Of a stretch of DNA of 54,305 bases, positions 20,856-30,775 are shown piece by piece (position 1 is the stretch's first letter; each line of letters opens with the position of its first letter). Position numbers and translations under genes: made by a program. The stretch comes from Phycisphaerae bacterium. GTDB lineage: Bacteria; Planctomycetota; Phycisphaerae; UBA1845; PWPN01. Under the pieces are notes generated by a model. It saw only the letters and a list, made by a program, of their open reading frames with translations. It did no database searches and was not told where the DNA came from. The stretch is from assembly GCA_012719955.1 (NCBI GenBank), contig JAAXZI010000251.1:1-54305 (forward strand), given 5' to 3'.

Positions 20856-20891
20856 CAGTTTGAAATCTGCGATCTGAAATTTGAAATTGGA
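20856..20891. repeat. Low-complexity repeat in the atpB-atpE gap
   Basis: GAAATCTGCGATCTGAAATT and neighbouring bases repeat the words ATCTGAAAT and TTTGAAAT. The same words form the core of the composite elements at 8858-8934 and 10604-10698. The rest of the 221-base gap is non-coding; the upstream extension of the atpE frame from 20940 has no ribosome-binding site. Confidence 0.6.
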
Positions 20892-20996
20892 ACGCCATGC
20901 CCGGGGAGCGGGTACCGCGGGTCACGAGGCCGAGAGGCGATGGCGAGGTTGAAAGCGAGGTCGTTCCCGCCGGCCTCAACAGGAAAGGTCACGGTT

Positions 20997-21365
20997 ATGA
21001 ACAAGATTCTGGTGGTATTGGCGTTGGTGGGCGCGTTCGCCCTGGCGCCGGCCGCCCTGGCGCAGGAGAATGCCGGTGCGGAGGCGCAGGGGGCGCAGGT
21101 GAGCCAGCCCTCGTCCTTATGGCTCACGAGCAGCGGCGCGGCCCTGCTGGGCGCGGCCATTGGCGCGGGCCTGGTGGTGATAGGTGGTGCCGCGGGCATC
21201 GGGCGGATCGGCACCAGCGCCGTCGAATCCATGGCCCGCCAGCCGGAGGCGGCCGGTTCGATCAACGGCGTGGCCCTGATCACGGCGGCCATGATCGAAG
21301 GCGCGACCCTGTTTGCGGTCGTGGTATGCCTGCTGGGCCTGATCTTCGGACGGGCTTTGACTTAA
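20997..21365 (+). CDS. atpE: ATP synthase Fo subunit c with N-terminal signal sequence
   Basis: A 122-residue subunit c. Residues 1-23 resemble a cleavable Sec signal (ILVVLALVGAFALAPAALAQ). The two-helix hairpin follows, with ARQPEA in the loop and the ion-binding glutamate in AAMIEGATLF. The position that is Gln in Na+-type rings is Ile (GIGRIG) and the residue after the Glu is Gly, so proton coupling is predicted. AGGAAAGG precedes the ATG. Confidence 0.94.
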   Translation: MNKILVVLALVGAFALAPAALAQENAGAEAQGAQVSQPSSLWLTSSGAALLGAAIGAGLVVIGGAAGIGRIGTSAVESMARQPEAAGSINGVALITAAMIEGATLFAVVVCLLGLIFGRALT

Positions 21366-21450
21366 TCCTCTTGTGCAAAGCGGGCAGGGGCGCGGAGTGG
21401 CCTGCGCCCCTGCCGCTCACGAAAATACGCTAGATTCTCAGGAAGGTCGC

Positions 21451-22077
21451 ATGTTCACTAAACAACGTTGGGCGATAGCCGCGACCGCTGGTCTGCACGG
21501 GCTGGCGTCCACCGCGCTGGCCGCTCAGGCGGAACACGGGGGGGACGAAGCCAACCTCTTCGCGGGCGATCTGGGCAACGCCATCTTCACGCTGCTTATT
21601 TTCCTGCTGGTGCTGGTTGTTCTGGCCCGCTTCGCCTGGAATCCGCTTCTGAAAGCCCTGCAGAACCGTGAGAAGTACATTCGGGAATCGCTGGAATCGG
21701 CCCGGCGCGACCGTGAGGAATCGGAACGGCGGCTCCGCGAATACGAGGCTCGCATCGCCAAGGCGCATGAAGAGGCGATGGCCATCGTGGAGGAGGGGCG
21801 CCGCGATGCCGAGTCCGTCAAGCGTCGGATCGAGGAGGAGGCCCGCAAGAGCGCTGACGCTCTGATCGAGCGGGCGCGGCGCGAGATCGGCATTGCCCGC
21901 GATTCCGCGCTCAAGGATCTCTACGAGCAGTCCGCCCATCTGGCGGTGAACCTGGCCGGCTCGGTGCTTCGCCGGGAGCTCTCTCCCGATGATCAGCAAC
22001 GGCTGATCGGCGATGCCCTGACCGAACTGCAGAACAGGCGCAACGGATCGGGCAGCCGGGAGGCGAAGACGCTATGA
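21451..22077 (+). CDS. atpF: ATP synthase Fo subunit b
   Basis: A 208-residue peripheral-stalk subunit. An unusual N-terminal hydrophobic stretch ending ASTALAAQA looks like a Sec signal; the single membrane anchor follows (IFTLLIFLLVLVVLARFAW), then NPLLKALQNREKYI and a long Arg/Glu-rich coiled coil (about residues 70-160). AGGAAGG precedes the ATG. The stop overlaps atpH (ATGA). Confidence 0.93.
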   Translation: MFTKQRWAIAATAGLHGLASTALAAQAEHGGDEANLFAGDLGNAIFTLLIFLLVLVVLARFAWNPLLKALQNREKYIRESLESARRDREESERRLREYEARIAKAHEEAMAIVEEGRRDAESVKRRIEEEARKSADALIERARREIGIARDSALKDLYEQSAHLAVNLAGSVLRRELSPDDQQRLIGDALTELQNRRNGSGSREAKTL

Positions 22078-22706
22078 GCATTTCCCCGATTGCCACGGCC
22101 GGCCCGCCGCGCGAGTTCGACCAGGAGACCCTGGGGCTGGCCGACGTCTACGCGGAATCGCTGCTCCAGGTCGCGGCGGAGACAGGCCAGGTCGAGGCGG
22201 TTGCGCAGGAATTCGGCGAGTTGATCGCCCTGATGGATCGCGAGCGTGACCTGGAGCTGTTTCTGATCGCCGACACGGTGGACGCCGATCCCCGCCGGGC
22301 GAGTTTGGAAAAGATTTTCCGCGGCCGGATGAGCGATCCGCTCCTGAATACGCTCCAGGTGCTCAATAATCGCGGGCGTCTGGGATTGGTGCGGGCCGTG
22401 GCCCGTTGCGTGCAGCTCCGCATGGAGGCGCGGCGTCACCAGCAGGAGGTTACGGTTCGTTCGGCCCAGCCGTTGACGGATTCGCTCCGCGAGCAGATCA
22501 AGCGTTCGGTGAGCGAGTACATCGGCAAGGAGGCGCTGCTGATCGAGGAGGTGGCCCCCGAGTTGATCGGCGGGCTGGTTCTCCAGATCGGGGACGTTCA
22601 GGTGGACGCCAGCGTGGCGACCCGGCTTCAGACCTTATATCGCCGCCTCATCGAGCGGGCGACCGCGGAGGTTCACGAGGGGCAGCGGTATGTGGTCGAG
22701 GCCTGA
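22074..22706 (+). CDS. atpH: ATP synthase F1 subunit delta
   Basis: A 210-residue OSCP/delta subunit joining the b stalk to the top of F1. The N-terminal helical domain begins ADVYAESLLQVAAETGQ; the C-terminal domain ends with the family motif PELIGGLVLQIGDVQVDASV. Length is slightly above average. Four-base overlap with atpF indicates coupling. Downstream is a repeat-filled gap before atpA. Confidence 0.93.
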   Translation: MSISPIATAGPPREFDQETLGLADVYAESLLQVAAETGQVEAVAQEFGELIALMDRERDLELFLIADTVDADPRRASLEKIFRGRMSDPLLNTLQVLNNRGRLGLVRAVARCVQLRMEARRHQQEVTVRSAQPLTDSLREQIKRSVSEYIGKEALLIEEVAPELIGGLVLQIGDVQVDASVATRLQTLYRRLIERATAEVHEGQRYVVEA

Positions 22707-22924
22707 CTGATCGTGGAATGCGGATTGTGGATTGTGGATCGTGGATCGTTGTTCGGGGCAGCGACGGAGTGGGCTTCGCGCAACGATCGGCGATCGACAA
22801 CCGGTGGTTCCGGGGCGGTCCACCTCCTCGGAGGTTGAGACGCGTAGATAGCTGAAGGCTGATCGCTGACTGCTGAAAGCTGATCGCTGAGAGCTGAGAG
22901 CTGAAAGCTGATTGCTGATACAAG
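22706..22924. repeat. Low-complexity repeat cluster in the atpH-atpA gap
   Basis: Two blocks: tandem GGATTGTGGATTGTGGATC words at about 22722-22750, and at 22851-22919 repeated GCTGAAAGCTGATCGCTGA words. An 18-base unit, CTGAAAGCTGATCGCTGA (22873-22890), recurs exactly at 30218-30235 and inverted at 30690-30707 around atpC. No gene in this gap. Confidence 0.8.
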
Positions 22925-22933
22925 GTGAATGGC

Positions 22934-24631
22934 ATGCGCTTCAAAGTCGATGAGATCACGTCCGTCATCAAGGATGAAATTGCCCAGTACAGAGGGGAGA
23001 TCGATGTCGCCGAGGTGGGCAAGGTGATCGAGGTGGGCGACGGCATCGCCCGCATCTACGGTCTGTCCAAGGCCATGGCCGGCGAAATGCTCGAGTTCGA
23101 GAACGGCGCCATCGGCCAGGTGTTCAACCTCGAGGAGAACGCGATCGGCGCGGTGGTCCTGGGCGAGTACCTGGGCATCAAGGAGGGCGACACGGTCCGC
23201 TCGACCGGGCAGTTGCTGTCCGTGCCGGTCGGGCCGGCCATGATCGGTCGCGTGGTGGATCCGCTCGGGCGTCCGCTCGACGGACGCGGCGTGATTGAGA
23301 CGCCCCTGCGTCGTCCGATGGAGACGAAAGCCCCCGGGATCGCGGAGCGCCAGCCGGTGGACGAGCCGCTTCAGACCGGCATCAAGGCTATCGACAGCAT
23401 GATCCCCATCGGGCGGGGGCAGCGTGAGCTGATCATCGGCGACCGCAAGACGGGCAAGACCGCCATCGCCATCGACACCATTCTCAACCAGCGCGAGTCG
23501 GGCGTGATCTGCGTCTACGTGGCCGTTGGCCAGAAGGAATCCACCACCGCCGGCGTGGTCGAGAGTCTTCGCGAGCACGGGGCCATGGATTACACCATCG
23601 TGGTGGCCGCGGGCAGCTCCTCGCCGGCCCCGCTGCAGTACATCGCGCCCTACGCCGGGTGTGCGATGGCCGAGTACTTCATGTACGAGGAAGGCCGGGC
23701 CACGTTGTGCATCTATGACGACCTGTCCAAGCAGGCCGCGGCCTATCGGCAGCTTTCGCTGCTGCTGCGCCGCCCGCCGGGTCGTGAGGCCTATCCGGGC
23801 GATGTCTTCTACCTGCACAGCCGTTTGCTGGAGCGGTCGTGCAAACTGGCCAACCGCTACATTATCGTGCCCAAGAGCGCGCCCAAGGACACCCGAACAG
23901 GCGTTACTCAGAAGGATTACATCGGCGTGCCCGGCAAGCACGAGGCCCAGCACGACCTCGAAGCGTTGGGCAAGCCCGACCATGAGATTCGCGTGGTCCC
24001 GGGGACGGGTGGGTCGCTGACGGCCCTGCCGGTCATCGAGACGCTGGAAGGCGAGGTATCGGCGTACATCCCGACGAACGTGATCTCGATTACCGACGGC
24101 CAGATTTACCTGGAGCCGGACCTGTTCTTCGCCGGCGTGCGTCCGGCCATCAACGTGGGCATCAGCGTGTCGCGCGTGGGCGGCAAGGCCCAGATCAAGG
24201 CCATGAAGAAGGTGGCCGGCTCACTGCGTCTGGACCTGGCGGCGTTCCGCGACCTGGAGGCCTTCGCCCAACTCGGCACCGAGCTGGACGCGGCCACCCA
24301 GCGGCAGCTTGACCGCGGCCGGGCGATGGTCGAACTGCTCAAGCAGGGCCAGTACAAGCCGTATCATGTGGCCGACCAGGTGATCGCCATCTTCGCCGGG
24401 ACGCAGGGCTTCTGCGATGACATCCCCCTGGAGCGCATCGCTGAATTTGAGGCCAAGCTGCTGCAACACATGACGGACGCGTATCCGGAGGTTCGCAACG
24501 AGCTGATCCAGAAGGGCGACCTGACGGACGCGCTGGCTGACCGCCTCAAAGAGATTATCGCCACCTTCAAGCAGGTGTTCATGGGCGGCAAACCGGGCGC
24601 GAGTCGGCCGGAGGCGGTGGCCGCCCGATAA
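22934..24631 (+). CDS. atpA: ATP synthase F1 subunit alpha
   Basis: A 565-residue alpha subunit, longer than the usual ~505-515. The P-loop [11 protein letters not shown] lies near residue 173; [21 protein letters not shown] and [13 protein letters not shown] are hallmark motifs. Between [12 protein letters not shown] and GSLTALP (roughly residues 308-358) there is an insertion with [14 protein letters not shown] and [13 protein letters not shown], absent from E. coli AtpA. ATG at 22934 is preferred to the GTG at 22925 because AAGGTG is then correctly spaced. Confidence 0.97.
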   Translation: MRFKVDEITSVIKDEIAQYRGEIDVAEVGKVIEVGDGIARIYGLSKAMAGEMLEFENGAIGQVFNLEENAIGAVVLGEYLGIKEGDTVRSTGQLLSVPVGPAMIGRVVDPLGRPLDGRGVIETPLRRPMETKAPGIAERQPVDEPLQTGIKAIDSMIPIGRGQRELIIGDRKTGKTAIAIDTILNQRESGVICVYVAVGQKESTTAGVVESLREHGAMDYTIVVAAGSSSPAPLQYIAPYAGCAMAEYFMYEEGRATLCIYDDLSKQAAAYRQLSLLLRRPPGREAYPGDVFYLHSRLLERSCKLANRYIIVPKSAPKDTRTGVTQKDYIGVPGKHEAQHDLEALGKPDHEIRVVPGTGGSLTALPVIETLEGEVSAYIPTNVISITDGQIYLEPDLFFAGVRPAINVGISVSRVGGKAQIKAMKKVAGSLRLDLAAFRDLEAFAQLGTELDAATQRQLDRGRAMVELLKQGQYKPYHVADQVIAIFAGTQGFCDDIPLERIAEFEAKLLQHMTDAYPEVRNELIQKGDLTDALADRLKEIIATFKQVFMGGKPGASRPEAVAAR

Positions 24632-24649
24632 GCGGATTCAGGCAACAGG

Positions 24650-26413
24650 GTGATTTCAACGGGCGAGATGATCAGCATGGTGTCTTCCGGGCCATCCACA
24701 TTGCCTCCGCGACTCCCGATGGGGCGGGTGCGCGCGGCGGCGTTGGGGGCCATGTTGATCGTGCTGGCCGTATCGCTGGTGCAGATTATGCGGGCGGACC
24801 GGATCTGCAGCGCGTTGGCCGGCCCGCCGCCCGGACAGAAGGTGCACGAGTTCACCTATGCCACCGACGAGGCGTACATGCACCTGGCCCTGGCCCGGCG
24901 GATGGCCCTGGTGCCGCCGAGTTCGGATCAGCCCTGGCCAGGCGCGTCGGCCCTGGCGGAGTCGCCTTCGCCGGCGTGGACTTTGCTGCTGGCGGGCATC
25001 ATTCGGCTTACCGGCGGTGAGGCTGTGCCCGCCGATCCGAGCGTACATCCGCGCATCGAGCTTCTGGCTCCACTGATCATCAACCTGGCCATGGCCGGGC
25101 TGGTGGTCATGCTGGTGGGGCACGCCCTGCGGTTTGACGTTCGCCGGAGTTCCGGGCTGTTCGCCCGGCTGCTGGTGGTGGCGGCGTGCATGGCCATCCC
25201 GCTGCTGGTCCTGACGGGCACCGAGCATCTGGCGCACGCGTTCGTGCTCCTGCTGGCCATATCGGTGGGCGTGGAGTTGATCGAACGCGAGCACGTGGCC
25301 GCCTGGCGGCTGTTGGCGAGCATGTTGTGGATGGCCCTGGCGGTGGGCTTGCGTTACGAGAGTCTGGCGGTGGCGGCGGCCTTGGTGTTCTGGGCCTGGA
25401 TTCGTCGCCGGCTCCACCGGGCGGTGATGCTGGCTCTGGCCGGCATCGGCGCGGCGGCGGGTATCGGCGTGTACCTGGGTACGCATGGCCAGTCGTGGGT
25501 GCCGCTGCCGGTGTCCATGCGGCTGGCGGATGGGTTTGGTCCGCTGGCGGAGTGGGGGCCGCCGGCCGTGGATCGCGTGGTGGCCAATCTCCGGGAAGAC
25601 CTCTTTCCGTCGGCCCTGGTGCTCATCACGGCGGCCATGTTGTGGGCCCGGCGAGAGCAGCAGAGTTCGCCGGATGCCGAGGACCGCATTCGCGTGGGCT
25701 GGCTGTTTGTTTTCCTGGTGGTGGGGGTGGTGCAACTGCTGATCACGCCGGGGGGCGAGCACTTTCGGTACACCGCGTACCTGGTGCCGATTGGCGCGGT
25801 CGCGATTTTGCGGGCGTTGGCCAGCCGGCCGGGGGCCAAGTGGGCGCCCTCAGGGCCAGTGGGCCTGCGTTATGCGGTGATGGCCGTGTTTTGCCTGGTG
25901 CCGCTGGTGGTGGCCGCGGTGCCGGCAGTGCGTGCCGGCTGGTTTGCTCCCGGGGCCTGCCGGAAGGTGTTCGTGGTGAATCGGAAGATGGCGGCCTTCG
26001 TGCGGTCGTGTGTTTCCGAGCCGGTGATTGCCGGCAACGAGGCCGGCGTTCTGCGGTACGAGACGAACGCCCAGGTGCTGGATTTGTCGGTTCTGGGGGC
26101 GCGGCGTGATTTTGCGGAATCGGCCAGCGCTGCCCGGATCATTCTGGTGGCCGGGAGGCCGGGCGCGGACTTGAAGACGCTCCGCTCGTGGTATCCGGCA
26201 GGTGGCTGGCGTTTACCCGAAGAGGGCGAAGGCTGCCAGGTGACGGTTTATGCGGGCGACCAGGGCCTGCTCAATGACGTGCGTCACGGGTTGCAGGCGT
26301 TTGAGGAGCGGTTGTGCCCGCCGGGCGGTGAGGTGTGGTATGAGACTCCGAGCTCGGCGCCGGGAGAGACGCCTCAGAGCCGGCCGGGGGATGAGGTTGG
26401 GGATGTGGCGTGA
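24650..26413 (+). CDS. Polytopic membrane protein, probable GT-C-type glycosyltransferase
   Basis: A protein of up to 587 residues with about ten hydrophobic segments followed by a soluble C-terminal region from about residue 450. The first loop contains FTYATDEAYMHLALARRMA and later SPSPAWTLLLAGII, resembling the acidic catalytic loop and downstream 'NFLWT'-type motif of GT-C polyprenyl-phosphate-dependent glycosyltransferases. The assignment is by pattern only. The start is uncertain: GTG at 24650, or ATG at 24668 or 24677. It sits inside the atp operon between atpA and atpG, where no ATP synthase gene would be expected. Confidence 0.65.
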   Translation: MISTGEMISMVSSGPSTLPPRLPMGRVRAAALGAMLIVLAVSLVQIMRADRICSALAGPPPGQKVHEFTYATDEAYMHLALARRMALVPPSSDQPWPGASALAESPSPAWTLLLAGIIRLTGGEAVPADPSVHPRIELLAPLIINLAMAGLVVMLVGHALRFDVRRSSGLFARLLVVAACMAIPLLVLTGTEHLAHAFVLLLAISVGVELIEREHVAAWRLLASMLWMALAVGLRYESLAVAAALVFWAWIRRRLHRAVMLALAGIGAAAGIGVYLGTHGQSWVPLPVSMRLADGFGPLAEWGPPAVDRVVANLREDLFPSALVLITAAMLWARREQQSSPDAEDRIRVGWLFVFLVVGVVQLLITPGGEHFRYTAYLVPIGAVAILRALASRPGAKWAPSGPVGLRYAVMAVFCLVPLVVAAVPAVRAGWFAPGACRKVFVVNRKMAAFVRSCVSEPVIAGNEAGVLRYETNAQVLDLSVLGARRDFAESASAARIILVAGRPGADLKTLRSWYPAGGWRLPEEGEGCQVTVYAGDQGLLNDVRHGLQAFEERLCPPGGEVWYETPSSAPGETPQSRPGDEVGDVA

Positions 26414-26710
26414 GAAGGTGGAAAAGTGAGAGGGCGAAAAAGCGGGAAAGTAAGAGGGTGGGGAAATGGGAAGGTGAAAAGGTAGGAAAGTGGAAGCAGG
26501 AGTGTGCAAGACAAGTGTGTGTGAAAGAGAGAAGGTGCTGATGCTGGATGGTGCTGGCACAAGATGGTGTTGGTGCGAGCAGGTGCTGGCGTGAGAAGAT
26601 GCTGGCACGAAACGGCGCAGTACGAGACGGTGTGAGCGTGGGCGGACTGGGACTGCGGCGTTTTCGCTTTCTCACCTTCGCACTTTCTCACGTTTTTCCA
26701 CTTTCCCACT
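26414..26710. repeat. Purine-rich low-complexity repeat with inverted end, GT-C to atpG gap
   Basis: The left part (26414-26500) is built of GAAGGTGGAAAAGTGAGAGG-like words; the right end (26664-26708) carries the complement (TTTCTCACCTTCGCACTTTC, TTTTTCCACTTTCCCACTC). The middle repeats GGTGCTGGC/GATGCTGG. The gap is 312 bases with no gene. A transcript could fold end to end. Confidence 0.75.
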
Positions 26711-26725
26711 CGTGAGGACGTAGTA

Positions 26726-27601
26726 ATGGCCAAAGCACGAGCGATTATCAAACGGCGGAAAGCGGTGCAGAACATCCGCAAGATCACGCGGACCATGCAG
26801 CTCATCGCCACGGCCCGTTTTCAGGCCGCATACAACCGGGCCACCGCGACCAAGCCGTATACGGAGCGGATCACCGAGCTGGTTGAGCAGCTTTCCCGCG
26901 GCGCCGGCGATATCGAGCATCCGCTGCTGCGCGTGAATACGGAATCCCGGCGATCGGTGCTGATTGTGATCACCAGCAATCGAGGCTTGTGCGGCGGTTA
27001 CAATGCCGCGATCCTGCGCTCGGCCCTCGACCACTTGCGGGATCGCGAGCATGCCGGGGAGACGGTGGATCTGCACGTTCTGGGCCGCAAGGGCACGGGT
27101 TTCTTCCGCTTCCTCAACCGGCCCATGGCCGTTGCCCGGTCCGGCTTCGAGGATAAACCCCTGTTCGACGACGTGAACGACATTGCCCAGCAGATGATGG
27201 AGGCATACGAGCGGCGACAGATCAACAGCGTTCACGTAACTTTCATGAGGTTTATTTCGACGGCCGTACAGCGGGTGACCACCTTGCAGTTGCTGCCCAT
27301 TGAACGGCCGGCGGCCGGCGACGGAGCGGCCCGGGCGGGCGAAGTGCAGTATGAATTCACGCCCCCGGCTCCCGAACTGCTGGCCGAGCTGCTTCCCGAG
27401 ACGGTGCGCGTCCGGCTGTTCCAGTGCTTTACGGACGCGGCGGTGAGCGAGCAGGTGGCCCGCATGGTGGCCATGAAGGCGGCTACCGATGCGGCCGGGG
27501 ACATGGTGCGGTCGTTGACCCAGCAGTACAACCGGGCCCGGCAGTCCCAGATCACGCTCGAACTGCTGGATATCGTCAGCGGTGCGGAGGCGATTAAGTG
27601 A
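26726..27601 (+). CDS. atpG: ATP synthase F1 subunit gamma
   Basis: A 291-residue gamma subunit, the central rotor shaft. The N-terminal helix (IIKRRKAVQNIRKITRTMQ, IATARFQAA), the SNRGLCGGYNA motif and the C-terminal helix (MKAATDAAGDMVRSLTQQYN, RQSQITLELLDIVSGAEA) are all characteristic. GAGGACGTAGTA precedes the ATG. It is separated from atpA by an unrelated gene and a 312-base repeat. Confidence 0.96.
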   Translation: MAKARAIIKRRKAVQNIRKITRTMQLIATARFQAAYNRATATKPYTERITELVEQLSRGAGDIEHPLLRVNTESRRSVLIVITSNRGLCGGYNAAILRSALDHLRDREHAGETVDLHVLGRKGTGFFRFLNRPMAVARSGFEDKPLFDDVNDIAQQMMEAYERRQINSVHVTFMRFISTAVQRVTTLQLLPIERPAAGDGAARAGEVQYEFTPPAPELLAELLPETVRVRLFQCFTDAAVSEQVARMVAMKAATDAAGDMVRSLTQQYNRARQSQITLELLDIVSGAEAIK

Positions 27602-27608
27602 TGGTTGT

Positions 27609-27695
27609 TGGTTCTTAGTTCTTGGTCCTTTGTTCTTAGCGTTCTGGAGTGGGAGGTTCCTGAGCGCAAAGGACCAATGACGAAGGACAAAGAAC
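27609..27695. repeat. Quasi-palindromic repeat in the atpG-SGNH gap
   Basis: GGTTCTTAGTTCTTGG words on the left and GGACCAATGACGAAGGACAA on the right; TTGGTCCTTTG (27622-27632) and CAAAGGACCAA (27667-27677) are a perfect inverted pair. Each arm consists of 7-9 base near-repeats. Confidence 0.8.
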
Positions 27696-27740
27696 CCGCG
27701 CAGCGGTGAAAGACGGCCCTGTGGGCCAAAGAGGAACGCG

Positions 27741-28481
27741 ATGGATTCAGTCAACCTGTTCGCAATGGTTTTAGCCCTGATCGGTCCGCCGCAGACCCAG
27801 CCGGCGACGAGCGAGGCGGAGCAGGGTCTGAAGCTCAAGGCCGGCGAGCAGATCGTCGCCATCGGGGACAGCATTACCCAGGCCGGCGGGTACCTGCGGG
27901 TGATGGATGCCGTGCTGGCCCAGCAGTACCCGGACCTGAAGATCCCGAAGATCATCAACGCGGGAGTCGGCGGCCACAAGGCCGAGGATCTCGTGAAGCG
28001 TTTCGAGAAGGACGTGATCAGCAGGAAGCCGGCCGTGGTGACCATCAGCATCGGCATCAACGACGTGTGGCACCGGATGGACAAGCCGCATGACGAGAAG
28101 GTGCTCGAAGAGTACGGCCGCAACGTCGAGAAGATGGTCCGAATGGCCCAGGACGCGAAGATCCGGGTCTTCCTGGTATCGCCGACGGTGATCGAGGAGG
28201 ACCCCCGGGCCGAGGGCAATGTCCGGCTGGCCAAGTACATCGCGCTCGGCAAGGAGATCGCCCGGCGCAACAAGTGCGAATATGTCGATCTGCACGCCCT
28301 GTTCCTCAAGGCCATCGAACAGAACGCCAAAAAGGCCAAGGGCAAGCGGTTTCTGACGACCGACGGCGTACACATGCTGCCGCCGGGAGACACGCTGATG
28401 GCCGTGGGCATTCTGCGGGCCATGGGCATGCCGGATGAGAAGATGAAGGCGACGGATTTGACGAAGGTGTTTGTGAAGTAG
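27741..28481 (+). CDS. SGNH/GDSL-family hydrolase
   Basis: A 246-residue esterase-like protein. Block I AIGDSITQAGG has the nucleophile Ser, GVGGHKAEDL and SIGINDVWHRM are blocks II and III, and TTDGVHMLPPGDTLMA gives the Asp-His pair. A short hydrophobic N-terminus (VNLFAMVLALI) could be a weak export signal. Such enzymes deacetylate sugars or cleave lipid esters; the substrate here is unknown. GAGGAACGCG precedes the ATG. It lies in the atp operon between atpG and atpD with repeats on both sides. Confidence 0.88.
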   Translation: MDSVNLFAMVLALIGPPQTQPATSEAEQGLKLKAGEQIVAIGDSITQAGGYLRVMDAVLAQQYPDLKIPKIINAGVGGHKAEDLVKRFEKDVISRKPAVVTISIGINDVWHRMDKPHDEKVLEEYGRNVEKMVRMAQDAKIRVFLVSPTVIEEDPRAEGNVRLAKYIALGKEIARRNKCEYVDLHALFLKAIEQNAKKAKGKRFLTTDGVHMLPPGDTLMAVGILRAMGMPDEKMKATDLTKVFVK

Positions 28482-30100
<1,619 letters not shown>

Positions 30101-30182
30101 GTGGATGGTATCGGCTGATGAGTGAGGAGTGATACGTGTGTGCCACGTCGCTGGAGCCGTGCATCAGGCTTGAGAACGCCGA

Positions 30183-30202
30183 CCACTGCTCAAGAGCAGT
30201 GG
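30183..30202. repeat. Perfect palindrome CCACTGCT-CAAG-AGCAGTGG
   Basis: An 8-base stem with a CAAG loop, followed by CACACAAACCA. It shares the loop and the trailing TGGCA-AC context with the hairpin at 42867-42884, so it appears to be a dispersed element. Confidence 0.75.
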
Positions 30203-30215
30203 CACACAAACCAAA

Positions 30216-30254
30216 AGCTGAAAGCTGATCGCTGACCGCTGAAAGCTGACCGCT
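30216..30254 (+). repeat. GCTGAAAGCTGATCGCTGA-type repeat upstream of atpC
   Basis: Bases 30218-30240 are a perfect 23-base match, inverted, to 30685-30707 on the other side of atpC. The block is built of 8-10 base near-repeats and is related to 22851-22919. Confidence 0.9.
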
Positions 30255-30271
30255 TTGAACCGAGTGCTACC

Positions 30272-30667
30272 ATGGCCGCATTACAATGCAGCGTGATTAC
30301 CCCCGAAGCACGGGCATTTGAGGGCCCGGCGGAATTTGTCGCAATTCCGGCCCACGACGGCGAGATTGGCATCCTGCCCCGTCGGGCGCCGCTTGTGGCC
30401 AAGCTGGGCGCCGGCCGGTTACGGCTGCGCGCCGCGGGCGGCGACGAGCAGAGCTGGTTTATTGACGGCGGATTTGCCCAGGTGATCGACAACAAGGTCG
30501 TGGTGCTCACGCAAAAGGCCCTGCGCCCCGACCAGATTGATCCTTCGAAGGCCACCGAACAACTCGCCGCGGCCCGGAGCCTGCCGGCCAACGACGAGGT
30601 GGCCCTGAAACGCAAGGCCGCCGCCGAGGCCAGCGCCCGCGCCCAACTGCGGATCGCGGGGCGGTAG
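30272..30667 (+). CDS. atpC: ATP synthase F1 subunit epsilon
   Basis: A 131-residue epsilon subunit. The N-terminal beta sandwich has VITPEARAFEGPAEFVAIPA, the hallmark HDGEIGILPRRAPLVAKLG, and FIDGGFAQVIDNKVVVLT; a C-terminal helical region follows. It couples the rotor to the c-ring and can inhibit hydrolysis. It is the last gene of the operon and is bracketed by inverted copies of one repeat. Confidence 0.94.
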   Translation: MAALQCSVITPEARAFEGPAEFVAIPAHDGEIGILPRRAPLVAKLGAGRLRLRAAGGDEQSWFIDGGFAQVIDNKVVVLTQKALRPDQIDPSKATEQLAAARSLPANDEVALKRKAAAEASARAQLRIAGR

Positions 30668-30684
30668 GGGAGCGGGCAGCGTTC

Positions 30685-30707
30685 AGCGGTCAGCGATCAG
30701 CTTTCAG
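30685..30707 (-). repeat. Inverted copy of the atpC-upstream repeat
   Basis: AGCGGTCAGCGATCAGCTTT and the next three bases are the exact complement of 30218-30240. It lies just after the atpC stop and before the convergent aldo/keto reductase gene. Confidence 0.9.
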
Positions 30708-30775
30708 CCGGCGCACAGTCGGCTTCGGGGTCGTCCCGGCGGGGGACAATGGGGTTTTGCCGATTCCACTTTCTG

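Noticed and set aside
20997..21365. Sodium-type c-ring
   Set aside because: The Gln required in helix 1 is Ile, and the Glu is followed by Gly rather than Ser/Thr.
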